Both the position numbers and the translations under genes were made by a program. Positions 33,001-44,901 of a stretch of DNA of 64,000 nt are shown piece after piece (within the stretch, counting starts at the first letter, position 1; each line of letters opens with the position of its first letter). The notes beneath the pieces are model-generated. The model made no database searches and had not been told where the DNA came from. It saw only the letters and a list, made by a program, of their open reading frames with translations. The stretch comes from Acytostelium subglobosum LB1. Taxonomy: Eukaryota > Evosea > Eumycetozoa > Acytosteliales > Acytosteliaceae. Location: NCBI RefSeq assembly GCF_000787575.1, contig NW_012236513.1:535862-599861 (forward strand), read 5' to 3'.

Positions 33001-34403
33001 TACGACGCACGAGGCGTCGCACAAGAAGTTCGCCAAGATCAAGTGTGGCTCATTGGACGCGCTGGTCGAGATCCTGACCTACCACAACGTACAGGTGCCC
33101 AACTTTGTCGAGACATTCCTGCTCACTCACAAGACATTCACAACATCAGAGATACTGCTGCAAAAGTTGATCGACAAGTACAATGAGGAGCCAGTGCACG
33201 ACGAGGAGGACGAGAACAACATGAGCAGTGAGCAGATGGAGAAGCTGTCGCAGATGTCACGTTCCATCAAGCTGAGGGTGTGCAGCATCCTAAAGATCTG
33301 GATCGATAAGCACTTCTATGACTTTGAGCGCAATCCAGAATTGTTCCAACAGTTTCAAGAGTTCATCGAAGGCACACTCTGCGAGGATGGCATGGAGAAG
33401 ATATCACAAAACATTCAAAAGACCATAAAGTCAAAGGTATGTCATCGTTGCGTTGGCAACTTGAAGTTGGAGTTGTGGCGACACTAACTAACTCAATCAA
33501 TCACTGGAACTTTCCCATTCAACAGCAGAGCAATGACAACATGGACAAGAGCATAAAGACAAACAAACAACCTATACCAATTGTACCAACACTCAAACAA
33601 GATCAAATGAGTAAGTCGATGGATGATGGATGGACTTGCACTGGCAAGGGCACACACTTACTGACTGACTGGCCCTCATCAACTACTTAGTCACACTATT
33701 CAGTATGGATGATCTGGAGATTGCCAGACAACTGACATTGATTGAACATGAAGCATACTCATTGATCAAGCCGAATGAATGTATTAATTTAGCATTCAGT
33801 AAGGCTGGCAAAGAGGAGAATGCTCCAAACATCACAAACATTATCAAGCGATCCAATACGATTCCCTTGTGGGTGGCCACCGAGGTGGTCCAAGAGGAGA
33901 GGATCGCCCGCCGCGCCAACATCATCAAGAAGTTCATCAACGTGGCCGAGCACTGCAAGAACATGAACAACTTCAACGGCGTCATGGAGATCCTGTCCGG
34001 CCTGAACCTGACGCCCGTGCATCGCCTGAAGCGCACATGGGAGACGATCCCCAGGAAGTACCTGGCCATGTTCCGCCACCTCAACTCATTGATGGCCTCC
34101 AAGCACAACTACAAGGTGTACCGAGACATCCTGCATACAAAGAGTCCGCCCATCCTGCCATTCCTCGGTGTCTACCTCACTGACCTTACCTTTTTGGAGG
34201 AGGGCTCGCCCGAGACCCTGGAGGGTGGCCTGATCAACATGGTCAAGCGATACCAACTGTCGGCCATCATACAAGAGATACAACAATTCCAACAGATGTC
34301 CTATCCCTTTGTTGTTGTGCCCATCATTCGAGAATTCCTTCTCCAGTCCAATGGTCTACAATGGAGTGGTCTATTGAAACATTCAAGGATATTGGAGCCC
34401 TAA
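30008..34403 (+). CDS. Ras guanine nucleotide exchange factor (REM + CDC25 domains)
   Basis: Four exons: 30008-31480, 31541-33436, 33526-33610 and 33691-34403, encoding 1,388 residues. The first 970 residues are low complexity: Ser, Thr, Pro and Gln runs, with a PQ repeat near 219-240. The RasGEF N-terminal (REM) domain spans about 975-1125 (YFTTHEASHKKFAKIKCGSL, VPNFVETFLLTHKTF, LRVCSILKIWIDKHF). The CDC25 catalytic domain spans about 1155-1388 (FSMDDLEIARQLTLIEHEAY, IKKFINVAEHCKNMNNFNG, PPILPFLGVYLTDLTFLEEG). The protein loads GTP onto Ras proteins at the membrane; dictyostelids have many such genes controlling chemotaxis and development. No other signalling domain is visible in the long N-terminus. 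The specific gef ortholog cannot be named. Confidence 0.92.
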
Positions 34404-35696
34404 GGTATTCTCCCCTCCCAGGCATCTTGACCCAGGTCATAGCACTGATCAACCTCCAACTTAACTGTACTTGTAAAATATTAATAATAATAATAATTAT
34501 TGAATGTTATTATTATCACAATCAATCGAACGAATAGTTTAAACTAGAGTTTGAAATATTGCTAGACTAATGTGGAGTCAATGATTGACACTCCCTGGAG
34601 GCCTTGGCCCAGGCCTGATGTCCAGCCCATAATTGGTGAAAAAGTGCACGAATGGATGATGGTGCGAGAATTGGGTTGTCGACAGGATCGCCCCGATGTG
34701 AGCCTAATAAGGTGATTTTCAAACTAATATTTAAATTAGGATTACATCTATCATGATGTTTTTAATTTGAATGGTTTGCACACACACACAACATTGCTTC
34801 TCCATCCAACAATCCATCTATCCTTTCATTCTAGAGGCGAAAGAAAGTAGTAGGTAAAGGTAAGTCCTTTCATTATTTGAAGTTGTTGGTCACACCCCTC
34901 TGGTGTGCTTGCCACTACCTCACACCAAGAGTAATAACACGCACACACACACTACTCCAATTCATTCTTTCATTCATTAATTCAAGCTCGCCCAGACCAG
35001 ACTAACAACACAACTCACCACTACCACCTCATACATCCAAACCAAGTGGGGGTTGTTGTAGTAGGTGTCCATCCCTAGTTTGGTTAGTCGTCTCACATGA
35101 CTGGTTGACCGCCAACAATATTAATACACGACATTATCATCACTGTTCACACTTTGTTATACTCAAACCAATTCACTGTTCCAATTCATACACATATATA
35201 CAGATACACTCATAATTACACATTTTAAATACTGAAGGACTACTTGAAGTCGTCATTCTTTTAAAGTACATATTTGTAAATTCCCTCGTACTCTACCTAC
35301 AACTACAATAACAATATTCTCAAACAAGAGAGACTAGCAAACTCAAACTCATATCAAGATATAATTAATTACATCGGACTGATACACGTATAACCTTAAT
35401 CTCCGTATTCACCACTCACACAAACTCCCCCACAAACCACCATTCGTCTGTGTTGTGATCGACCACATACACACCAATTCAATCAATCAATCACTGGAAA
35501 CAGTACTCCAGAATCAATCTTGTAATCAGTAACACATCTTCACTATCCAACGTCCAACCAATCATTCAAACAACCAACTCACTCACTCACTCACTCACTG
35601 AATCAGTCAATCAATCTATCTCTATTTATATATACACAACAATAACACTATCAAGATAATCTTGTTATTCGAATAACCAAAGAATAATATACAAAT
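34404..35696. other. Long intergenic region / leader of the TMEM86-like gene
   Basis: Nearly 1.3 kb without an accepted gene. The right half (about 35,100-35,696) is C/A-rich and T-poor, with CACT and CAAT tetranucleotide runs, such as CACT repeats at about 35,577-35,599. It probably includes a long 5' leader. A GTAAGT donor-like site near 34,860 could start a leader intron. Confidence 0.4.
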
Positions 35697-36590
35697 ATGT
35701 TGGAAGCAATATCTACAATGCTGTTGGACAGCATCGATCAGAGACTACCAAATATCAACATGGATATAGAGGGCGAGAACCACAAGACTGTAAAGGATAT
35801 GTGGTGGAAGCTACTGTATACTCTGTTCACGGCCACAGCCATCGGATACCTATACGCCAAGAGAAAGGACAATAGAATGTTCCATCTCATCAAGCCCATG
35901 CCAGTCATCATTCTCGGATACGTCGTGTTGCTCTGGTGCTCCGTCCATAACATCCCTATCAAGTCACTGTGGCAACTGATAGTGCCACACAACCCCTCGG
36001 ACTATGCCATCTACGTGTCGCTTGGTCTGTTCCTCTCGGCTATCGGTGACCTGTTCCTGATCTGGGACGAGGCACTCATTCCAGGTATTATCTTCTTCCT
36101 CACTGCGCATCTCTCTTTCATCCTGGCGTTCACTGCCGATAGCAACAGTCTGTCTCAGTTCTTCACGCCACTGGTCGTGCTGTTCCTCGTTGCATTCAAC
36201 ATCTTCTTTGTCTATCTGTTCGTCACACAGCTAGTGCCAGTGTTTAACGAGAATACCAACAAGCGTCCAGTTGCTGTAGTCCTATTCTTCTACTTTGCCG
36301 TCATCCTGACAATGTGCTACACTGCCTCGGTCAAGGCGTTGACCAAGATGGTTGCCCACTGGCATCTGAGTGCAAACTGGTCAACACTGGCAATATACTC
36401 ATGGTGTGGCGCTATTGGTGCAGTGATCTTCTTTATCAGTGACCTGATGATTGTAGTGCGCGAGCTCAATGCCCTCAAAGCCAACAAAGTGTCAACATTC
36501 AGAAAGTTCCTGGGCAATGGTGACGTGGGCATCATCACCTACTGGGTAGGCCAATTCTGTATTGCACTCAGCGTGGCATCGATCTTGTAA
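35697..36590 (+). CDS. tmem86: YhhN/TMEM86 family lysoplasmalogenase-like membrane protein
   Basis: A single open frame of 297 residues with about eight hydrophobic segments after a 35-residue N-terminus. The signature stretches of the YhhN/TMEM86 family are present: KPMPVIILGY (about 63-72), LGLFLSAIGDLFLIW (about 109-123), FFLTAHLSFILAF (about 132-144) and FFISDLMIVVRE (about 245-256), with the conserved Asp residues. Family members hydrolyse the vinyl-ether bond of lysoplasmalogens, releasing an aldehyde and glycerophospho-ethanolamine or -choline at intracellular membranes. The length matches the family plus a short extension. No intron. The gene converges on an FNIP gene 120 bases away. 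Confidence 0.87.
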   Translation: MLEAISTMLLDSIDQRLPNINMDIEGENHKTVKDMWWKLLYTLFTATAIGYLYAKRKDNRMFHLIKPMPVIILGYVVLLWCSVHNIPIKSLWQLIVPHNPSDYAIYVSLGLFLSAIGDLFLIWDEALIPGIIFFLTAHLSFILAFTADSNSLSQFFTPLVVLFLVAFNIFFVYLFVTQLVPVFNENTNKRPVAVVLFFYFAVILTMCYTASVKALTKMVAHWHLSANWSTLAIYSWCGAIGAVIFFISDLMIVVRELNALKANKVSTFRKFLGNGDVGIITYWVGQFCIALSVASIL

Positions 36591-36709
36591 AGATGATTAA
36601 TGAGTGAAGGCTTCATTGCCATCCTAGATCCTTTACATACTATTATATACTTCACTTTGGAGCATCATACTGCTCTATATTTAATAAACTCGCGCGAAAT
36701 ACATCGATA

Positions 36710-38056
36710 CTATATTACAATACATGTTGTTGGTTTGTTGCCGTCCATTGTCTTGGCCACTTCCACTGGACCATGGAAGTTGGTAACATAGCGAATAGTT
36801 GATTTTCCAGACCTCCTAGACACACGGAATGACTTGTCCACATCCGTTCCCTTGTAATGAATATGATCCTTGTTGTAGCGTAGGTAGAGGTTGGCTACAT
36901 TGGGCATCGCTGATACCATCAGCTTGATATTTCTGTGCATGTTCACATTCCAATCAATAGCATAAGGATTGATTTCTCGATGGATATGAACTGATTCAAG
37001 ACTATTGTTGAATCGATAAGTGTGGCCATCCTTGTGTAAATCGATATAGCTGTCCTCTGGTATGAAGTGAACATGCTTGACACTTGGCGGCATACTGATG
37101 AATCGTTTGATCTCTTTGAATGTGAGAGTCAGAGTGTGGACATTGCTTGGTATGAGGTTGAATATATGCTCAAATTGCTCGCCAAGGTCTAGCTCTGTCA
37201 GCGTTTGAGGGAACATGCCCTCGATTATAGGCTGTCTAAACCCATCCATCTTCAATCTTGTCAATGACATCATGTTTGTGAAGTACAAGGGTCCAATGTG
37301 ATAGTCAATGCCAATGTGCAGCTCTGTGATTGTTGGTGGAAGTTGGACTGAAAATATGGATGATGCCTGTATCCCTTTCAATGTTTTAAGTCGAATTGGT
37401 AACACACCTTCTCCAACTCTCTGGTCGAATCGATGTCCAACTGTCAGCGATGTTAGAGTCGACGGTAGTGAACCCGGCTGCAATATTTGATTGAATGAAT
37501 GGCCCAAGACCAATGACTGCAACGAGGGCGGGAGTACACCAGGTGTCAAAGTGCGATCAAATGAATTGCCAAGTACAAGTGATATGAGGCAGGGTGGTAG
37601 CGATCCAGGCTTTAGACTCTGGGCAAAGTGATCGCCAAATGTAAGTGATGTGATAGACTTGGAGACGATTGGAAGAACCTTGACTCTTCGGCTGCGTGTG
37701 TTATTAAGTGTCAATGAATGAATGGTTGAGGGAAGTTCACCAAGAGGTAGTTTGAATCCAGCTGCCAACTCCAATGCCGTAACAGAGTCTGGTAACAACC
37801 CATTGGTGATTGGTTGGCTGTGAAGAATGAGTGTTGACACTGATGCAGACACCAATGATTCTCTTGTGAATGTGATTGTAGGTGTTTGAACAAACACCGT
37901 CTCCAACTTATGTCGCTCCCTTAACAGTATCTCCTCTAACATCTTTAAGAAGGTTGAATGATGTCTCTTACATGTCATACCAAATACGATCTTGTCCGCA
38001 TCATCATATAATAGCATTAATATATACTTCAATACTAGTGGAGGTAATGATTCCAT
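36710..38056 (-). CDS. F-box-like / FNIP-repeat protein
   Basis: One open frame of 448 residues. The N-terminus, MESLPPLVLKYILMLLYDD then MTCKRHHSTFLK, resembles a short F-box. The body carries about eight FNIP-type leucine-rich repeats, each about 22 residues with the core GxLPxSLxSLxLG (for example PGVLPPSLQSLVLGHSFN). FNIP proteins are a large expanded family in dictyostelids. An adaptor role in ubiquitin ligases is inferred from the F-box-like start. The repeats decay after about residue 270. A paralog lies at 53873-55567 in the same window. Confidence 0.85.
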   Translation of the reverse strand: MESLPPLVLKYILMLLYDDADKIVFGMTCKRHHSTFLKMLEEILLRERHKLETVFVQTPTITFTRESLVSASVSTLILHSQPITNGLLPDSVTALELAAGFKLPLGELPSTIHSLTLNNTRSRRVKVLPIVSKSITSLTFGDHFAQSLKPGSLPPCLISLVLGNSFDRTLTPGVLPPSLQSLVLGHSFNQILQPGSLPSTLTSLTVGHRFDQRVGEGVLPIRLKTLKGIQASSIFSVQLPPTITELHIGIDYHIGPLYFTNMMSLTRLKMDGFRQPIIEGMFPQTLTELDLGEQFEHIFNLIPSNVHTLTLTFKEIKRFISMPPSVKHVHFIPEDSYIDLHKDGHTYRFNNSLESVHIHREINPYAIDWNVNMHRNIKLMVSAMPNVANLYLRYNKDHIHYKGTDVDKSFRVSRRSGKSTIRYVTNFHGPVEVAKTMDGNKPTTCIVI

Positions 38057-38438
38057 TTCATTGTGTATTTGAAAGATTGATTGATTGAATGATTGAAGTT
38101 GACATCAAGAATGAAAGGATGTGTAGACTGATTGATTGATTGATGTGACCTGGAACGCCACCTCATTCTCTGAATGTTGAAAGACTTTGAACTGTTTTAC
38201 ATTCTTTCCAACATGGAATCATTCTGTAGAACAATGATCTTGAATGTGTATTTGATTGACACTCTACCAGGTATAACCTTATACTTATGTTTAGTAATCA
38301 ATCAATCTAGTTAAATGAATTGAATGAACAAGTTATTGCGATGAAGGGCTCACTCTTGACCATTTCCCATTTTCACGGAAGCGAACGATTCAAACAGATA
38401 GATAGTGATATATAAATATATAGATACAGACAACAACA
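38057..38438. other. Divergent promoter region
   Basis: Between the FNIP gene (minus) and KTI12 (plus). Contains TGAT repeats near each start, and TATATAAATATATA just before the KTI12 ATG. Nothing coding. Confidence 0.5.
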
Positions 38439-39421
38439 ATGCCTTTGATAGTAATGAGTGGTCCACCCTCAAGTGGAAAGGTAATGAATGATCATGTATA
38501 GATTATGAATGAATGAATGAAACTGACACATTAGTATACGATCGATATAGACAACTAGAGCCAATGATATATCAAAGCACTTTACAGAACTGGGCAAGAA
38601 GGTCATTATAATCAATGAAGAGTCAATGCTCATCAATAAGAATGCTGGTTACAAAGGTATGAATGGAGACAGGCACAGATAGACCTCGCAAGGCAGACTC
38701 ACTCATATACTCAATCAATCAATCAATCAAATCGTTAGACTCTGTATCAGAGAAGATGACAAGAGGAGCATTGAAGGCAGCAGTAGAGAGAAGTTTGACA
38801 AAGGATACAGTTGTTATATCAGACTCTTTGAACTATATAAAGGGATATAGGTATGAGTTGTTCTGTATTGCAAAGGCGGCAGGCACTCGTATACTGTTGG
38901 TCTACTGTCTGACACAGAGGGAGCAGGCCAAGCAGTGGAACCTGGCTCGCGACCCTGCCACCGCCTTCACAGACAGTCTGCTCGACGAGCTGACCAACCG
39001 ATTCGAGGTGCCCAACCCCAAGAATCGATGGGACTCCCCACTGTTCACGCTGGAGCCCCAGCATGAGCTGCCATTCGACATGCTGCACAAGACGCTGTTT
39101 GAGGTGCAGGAGCTGCGTCCGAACTACGCCACGGCGCCCCAAGCGCTGTCGCCCACCAACTTTGTCCACCAGCTCGAGGCCGTGACGCAGGAGATCGCCA
39201 ACGTCGTTCTAGACGCGTTGCAATCTTCGTTGCCGGGCGACAAGATCAAGGTGCCTGGTACAGAGAAGCGCGTGGCACTACACAGTCGACTCAATGCTGC
39301 TGAGCTAAGGAATCAACGTCGACAATTCTACAAGTTTGCTCAACTACATCCACCTCAACAGAATCAAATAGCCGAATACTTTGTAGACTTCTTAAACTCT
39401 ACAAGTTCAGGAAGTAGTTAG
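38439..39421 (+). CDS. kti12: KTI12, Elongator-associated P-loop protein
   Basis: Three exons: 38439-38480, 38551-38656 and 38739-39421, giving 276 residues, the normal KTI12 length. The tiny first exon encodes MPLIVMSGPPSSGK, the start of the P-loop, and the intron falls directly after the catalytic Lys. The second exon continues TTRANDISKHF. Further KTI12 features are VVISDSLNYIKGYRYELFC (Walker B region), the CLTQREQAKQWN stretch, and a C-terminal NQRRQFYKF region. KTI12 is an ATPase that binds tRNA and is needed for Elongator-dependent modification of wobble uridine. An internal start at 38663 would remove the P-loop and is rejected. Confidence 0.93.
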
Positions 39422-39967
39422 TTAGCTAATACATAATTGATTGATTGATTGATTACTCATGGATGATTGATTGATTGATTGAGTGTTAGAGCGAAATTTA
39501 CTTCAATACCAGCCATCTTTACAACCCGATAAACAAAGGTTGGCATCCCATCATTGGCCCGATGATACAGGAACAATCGTTGTTCCCTATTTCACCTCCA
39601 GCCGACTCACCAAACACAAAGATCAGAATTTTGAGTGAATGTGTGGGGTTACTTTGGCCCCTGTTGATCAGGTTCGTTGGACATTCATCACACAACACGA
39701 TGCCATCAACAGGCATAAGGTGCCTTGGGGCACACCAATAACTCAAATTTCCACACTAACACACAATCACAACGAGTGTGGCGTTTGTTTAAGACTGTGT
39801 GTCGCCTGGTTGAATGGATGTATGATGAATGAATGGATGGATGTTGTCCATAGTCTCAACCTTTGACAACTTGAGTATTCACTCTCTATTTCTCTCCCTA
39901 TCTCTATCTCTCAAACAAATACACAATTGTTATACACTACATACATAATAACATTTAATAGTATTAA
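39422..39967. other. Intergenic region
   Basis: 3' flank of KTI12 (TGAT repeats at 39430-39485) and promoter of proline dehydrogenase. The middle, about 39,500-39,740, is less A+T-rich and has open frames on both strands, but none has a recognisable domain. It could be a gene remnant. Confidence 0.4.
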
Positions 39968-41747
39968 ATGTTTAGAACAACTAGATATATTATAAATACA
40001 CCAAGATGTAATAGTAGTGTTGTAGTTGGAAGACTGCCACTGCCACTGCCACTGCCACTACTGCCTCAGCCCTTGCTAGCAACAACTTCCACATCACACT
40101 TCTCCACCACAACCACCACACTTGTAACAAAGACACCATCTTCACATTTCACAACAACTACATCATCCCATCTTCTGCCACTGCCTCAGCCTCATCATTC
40201 AAACAGATACTCCTATCTCAACTACAGTACAACAAACATCAACAACTCGAACGATCGAACAAACTATAACAACAACAACAACTCAAACAACAACAACAAC
40301 AACTCAAACAAGGACAACAAGGACAATAACAACAAAAAGAATGGTAATGGTGGATACAAGGTAATGGTACCATTGTTGGCTGCAGGCTTTGCCATTCCAC
40401 TTTGTATATTGGCTGTTAATGGAAATGGAACAACACCGCCCAATGTCGATGTCCAGAAGATCTACGCCAACAAGTCTACATCAGAGTTAATCTTCAACTA
40501 TGTCATCCTCAAGATATGCAGCATGAAGATACTCTCTGACAATGGTCTATTCATCATTGAGACTGCTCAGAAGTATGTGTCTATCCCTCAATCACTCATT
40601 CAATCATATATACTAACTCAAACATTCAATCAATCTTAGACTTGGACTAAGCAGACCATTGTACTGGGTCGTCAGGAACACGTTCTTCAAACAGTTCTGT
40701 GCTGGAGAGACTATTGAGGAGACAGAGGAGTTCACAAATAGATTGAATCTACAGGGTATTGGAACGATATTGGACTATAGTGTGGAGGATAGTGAGGGTT
40801 CGCCAGAGTCGTTTGATCATGTGGCCACGATGATCAAGCGCACCATTGCCATGGCAGCCAAGCACCCCGAGAAGTCATTCAGCTGCGTCAAGGTCACTGG
40901 CCTGACCAACCCCAAGCTGCTCGAGAAGCTCAACACAATCATTGCCGCACATCCCAAGTACACGGCCGAGTTGCTCAGGGACCCCATGGCAGTGTACTCG
41001 CAGGCCGGCACATTGTCGCAGGCCGAGCTGGTCGAGCTGCAGCAGCTGGTCTCGCGTCTCGACTCCATCTTCTCTGAGTGCTATCGCACCAATGTGCCGG
41101 TGCTGGTCGACGCCGAGCAGACCTACTACCAAGCGGCCATCCATCATCTGGCAATGGCCTTCTCAGTCAAGTACAACACCAACAGACCACTCATTTACAA
41201 CACCTACCAGATGTACCTTGTACAGGGACTGGACACGCTCAAGGATCACATGGGCCTGTCCAAGGAGCAGTCCTTCCATCTGGGTGCCAAGCTGGTACGT
41301 GGTGCCTACATGAGCAGCGAGCGCAAGCGCGCACTTGAACTCGGTCTCGCCGACCCCATCCAGCCCACCATCCAAGAGACGCATCACAACTACTTCACAG
41401 CGATGGAGCTGTTGCTCAAGGAGAGCCCCAACGTCGGCGTGATGTTTGCCACACACAACGAGCAGTCGATCCAGTTTGGTGTGGACAGGATCAAGCAGCT
41501 CAACCTGGATCCCGCCAACCCCAACCTGCAGTTTGGCCAGCTCTTTGGCATGGCTGACTTCCTCTCGTTTGGCCTCGCCAGCCAGCACCAGCGCGTGTTC
41601 AAGTACGTGCCCTTTGGACCAGTGCAAGAGACGCTGCCGTACCTCGTGCGCCGCATGCAAGAGAACCGTGGATTCGTTGGCTCCAACAGCGCCATCGAGA
41701 CTGGCTTGCTCATGAAGGAGATCAAGAGGAGATTATCAATCTTCTAA
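39968..41747 (+). CDS. prodh: Proline dehydrogenase, mitochondrial
   Basis: Two exons, 39968-40572 and 40640-41747, encoding 570 residues. The N-terminus is Arg/Ser/Thr-rich and free of acids (MFRTTRYIINTPRCNSS), a likely mitochondrial presequence. It is followed by an Asn-rich linker (about 85-125). The catalytic barrel begins near residue 200 (RPLYWVVRNTFFKQFCAGE). It includes LVDAEQTYYQAAIHHLA, LGAKLVRGAYM, VMFATHNEQSI, FGMADFLSFGLA, VFKYVPFGP and YLVRRMQENRG, which form the FAD and proline site of PRODH. It oxidises proline to pyrroline-5-carboxylate and passes electrons to the respiratory chain. An FAD-contacting Arg pair (YLVRR) is intact. Confidence 0.94.
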
Positions 41748-41864
41748 AGGGAGTGAGTGGCGTGACGTGACGTGCACACATCTGATCGATCTAGATATAT
41801 ATATATAATACGCATAAAGACTTAGACTTATGTCCATTCAAACATCAATACATTCATTATATCT

Positions 41865-43108
41865 CTATTGAGCTGGAGCTTCCTTTGTAAGGTCCTCCTC
41901 TGTTGGCACGAGGATCACCTTGCCAATGTTCTTGCGCTGCTCCATGTACTTGTGAGCCTCGCCAGCCTGCTCAAAGGTAAACTCCTTGCTGACGATCGAC
42001 TTGAGCTTGCCTTGATTGTACAGCTCGATGATGTCCAACATCTCCTGTCGCAACATCTGGACGAGCACTGGCATGAACATATGACCCAAGTGCACACCAG
42101 ACACAGTCTTGTTCTGATCCATCAATGACATTGAGCTGAATGATGGTATCTTCCAGTATTGCTTGAGTATATTGAATATGCTCCTTGTTGATCCATTCAC
42201 CATGTTGGCAGCGCCAAAGATAACCAGATGTCCACATGGATTCAACATGTCATAGCTTGTCCTATTGATTGATTGATTGATTAGGGAGGCGTGTGTGTTA
42301 GTCTAGTCTAGTCCAGGGCCATGGCAGGACATTGCCAAGTACACCAACAACATACTTGAAATCACCAAGTGGATCAAGGATGATGTCAAGGCCACGCTTT
42401 CCTTGTGGCTTGTCTTTGAGTATTTCGGTGATCTCTGTCTTGTAGTCCTTGGTGTTGTAGTCGATGGGATGAGTGCATCCAAGGTTGCGAATAAAATCAT
42501 GCTTGCTGGCTGATGCAGTACCAAACACTGTGACATTCTCGACAGTCTTGAGCAACTGGATGGCGGCAACACCAACTCCACCGGCGGCCATGTGCACCAG
42601 CACTTGATCACCAGGACGCACGCGGGCCACGTGGAACAGCATGTGATAGGCAGTGAGGTAGTTGACAGGGATTGAGGCGGCCTCGGCAAATGACAAAAAG
42701 TCTGGGATGAGGAACACCATCTCTCTGTTGGCCACCACAACCGAAGCATGACCGCCAAACTTTGTCATTGCGGCCACACGCTGTCCAACCTTGAACTCAG
42801 TCTCATCTGCATTCACCTCTGTGACCACACCAGCCACCTCATATCCCACTACACAAGGTAATGGAGGTGCACCTGGGTATAGTCCCTGTCTTGCCATCAC
42901 TATATTCCAATCGTCAGTCACTCATTCATTCATTGGATCAATGATGTCTCGACACCAGATGACAACATTACATACATTCAGAGAAGTTTAGACCACATGC
43001 CTTGACAGCGATCTTGACAGTATTTGGCTCTAGAGCAGGGTCTGGACGCTCACGTACCTTGAGCACATCATATGAGCCATTGGCTGTTATAACTATTTCT
43101 TTTACCAT
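41865..43108 (-). CDS. VAT1-like quinone oxidoreductase (MDR family)
   Basis: Three exons: 42976-43108, 42356-42899 and 41865-42261, giving 357 residues. The restored junction reads CGLNFSE-LMARQGLY, the hallmark N-terminal motif of VAT-1 type proteins, and a later one reads LGDFK-TSYDMLNPCGHLV. The NADPH-binding motif is AAGGVGVAAIQLLK (about 155-168). There are no structural or catalytic zinc ligands, as expected for the quinone-oxidoreductase branch of medium-chain dehydrogenases. The likely role is NADPH-dependent reduction of quinones or other carbonyls; animal VAT1 is linked to vesicle and mitochondrial membranes. The exact substrate is unknown. Confidence 0.9.
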
Positions 43109-43858
43109 TATTATTTATGTTGTTAATATGTATATTTAGTTGTATTTGATCAATGAATGTATGAAGATAGATACTTGTGACTTGACTTGTTAGACTTTTG
43201 AACACAGTCTCTCAATGTGACGATAGTAGTTGTTGTCATTGCCAGAGAACGACCCGAAGAAGTGTTGGTCGATTCTTTTCGAACATAGATTCAGCCCAAG
43301 ACCATTCCCCAATGCCCATTCATTAATTAACCCCCATTCTAAGATATTAATGGAAACTATCCTTTAATGTTCAACAAAGATAAACACAGGTGCCTTGACT
43401 GACATCACCATGGTCCTTGAGGAGGAATTGTGTGTGTGAATGTATGTAGTTGGTTCTCTCTCTCTCATAACCATTATGATGATGACAGTCAAAGATTAAT
43501 CTTGATGATTGACAACAATAACTTCAGTTAAACTTATGCATGTGATTGACCTACTTTTTCATCTTATCTATCTCTTTCCAAAAAAGGAATCGCATGATTC
43601 AATTTCAAATTCAATAACGATTATCGGAGGATGAATGAATGAAATGAATGAATGAATGAAGGAGGAATGAATGAAGGTGGTTGGGTGGGTCATGTTTACA
43701 AAGGACCAGGATGGTGTTTGTTGTTATTGTTGTGTGTGAGTTAATGAAACTCAACCCATCATCCATCAATCAAGCATCCATCAACCAAACATCAATCTTT
43801 CATTCACTCTTATCATAATTATAAATTAATAACTACTATACATACAATATATACAACA
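43109..43858. other. Divergent intergenic region
   Basis: Between the VAT1-like and HSDL2-like genes. It contains a GAATGAATGAAT run at about 43,632-43,660 and a TATAAATTA element at 43,820-43,828 ahead of the HSDL2-like ATG. No coding sequence seen. Confidence 0.5.
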
Positions 43859-44901
43859 ATGTCATTGAAGGGAAAGACTATATTCATTACAGGTGCATCA
43901 AGAGGCATTGGAAAGGAGATTGCCTTAAGGTATGATCATACTCAGATCATCGCAATGACAGAAAGTGAAGTGAAGCGCAAACTCTAACAACAACACAATG
44001 ATCATATCATATTGTACAGAGCTGCTAAGGATGGTGCTAATATTATTATTGCCGCCAAGACTGCTGATACCAACCCAAAGCTGCCAGGTACTATCTACTC
44101 GGCACAGAAGGAGATTGAAGCCGCTGGTGGTCAATGTGTTGCATGTGTCTGTGACATTAGAAGTGAGGAGCAGATCGAAGCTGCTGTTCGCAAGGGTGTT
44201 GAGAGATTCGGTGGTATCGATATCCTCATCAACAACGCCAGTGCCATCTCTCTCACCGGTACACTCGAGACTCCATCAAAGAAGTTCGATCTCATGGTAT
44301 GTTCGATCCATTGATTGTGTCGTGTAATGCATCACTCACTCATTCCAATCACAATCAATCAATCAATCAATGTCAATCAATGTAGATGGGCATCAACACA
44401 AGAGGAACATACTTGACAACTCAGAAGTGCCTGCCATACTTGCTAAAGTCGTCGAATCCACATGTGTTGAACATCTCTCCACCACTTAACATGAACAGCC
44501 GTTGGTTCAAGAATCACACTGCCTACACGATGGCCAAGTATGGAATGTCCATGTGTGTGCTGGGCATGGCCGAGGAGTACAGAGGCCAGATCGCATTCAA
44601 CGCCCTCTGGCCAAGAACAGCCATCTTCACCGCCGCCATGGAGATGTTGGCCGGACACAGCCAGGAGATCAAGAGCGAGTGCCGCAAGCCTGCAATCATG
44701 TCGGACTCTGCCCACTGGATTCTGACCCAGCCACAGGCCAGCGTCACCGGCCAATTCTTCATCGACGAGGACATTGTCAGCAACCGTCTCGGTGTCAAAG
44801 ATCTAGACATCTACGCCTACGTCCCAGGTCACGCCCTCATGCTCGACTTCTTCCTTGAGGAGGAAGGATATGCTCATCAACAAATGAAGTCCAAGCTCTA
44901 A
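43859..44901 (+). CDS. hsdl2: HSDL2-like short-chain dehydrogenase
   Basis: Three exons: 43859-43929, 44020-44296 and 44386-44901, encoding 287 residues. It is a Rossmann-fold SDR. The cofactor motif ITGASRGIGKEIAL is near residues 8-21, the NNASA motif near 101-105, and the catalytic YTMAK motif near 165-169. The order KTADTNPKLPGTIYSAQKEI and the MGINTRGTYLTTQKCLPYL region are distinctive for hydroxysteroid dehydrogenase-like protein 2. Animal HSDL2 carries a C-terminal SCP2 sterol-carrier domain that is absent here. No peroxisomal SKL-type tail is evident (it ends MKSKL, with SKL as the last three residues when read to the stop, so a PTS1 is in fact possible). An AATAAA lies at 45123-45128. 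Confidence 0.9.

Noticed and set aside
38663-38738. ATG at 38663 as the start of the KTI12 protein
   Set aside because: It lies inside an intron; using it would remove the P-loop encoded in the two upstream exons.
39519-39746. Minus-strand open frame of 75 residues in the KTI12-PRODH spacer
   Set aside because: No domain, no promoter and no splice support; kept only as a possible remnant in the spacer entry.
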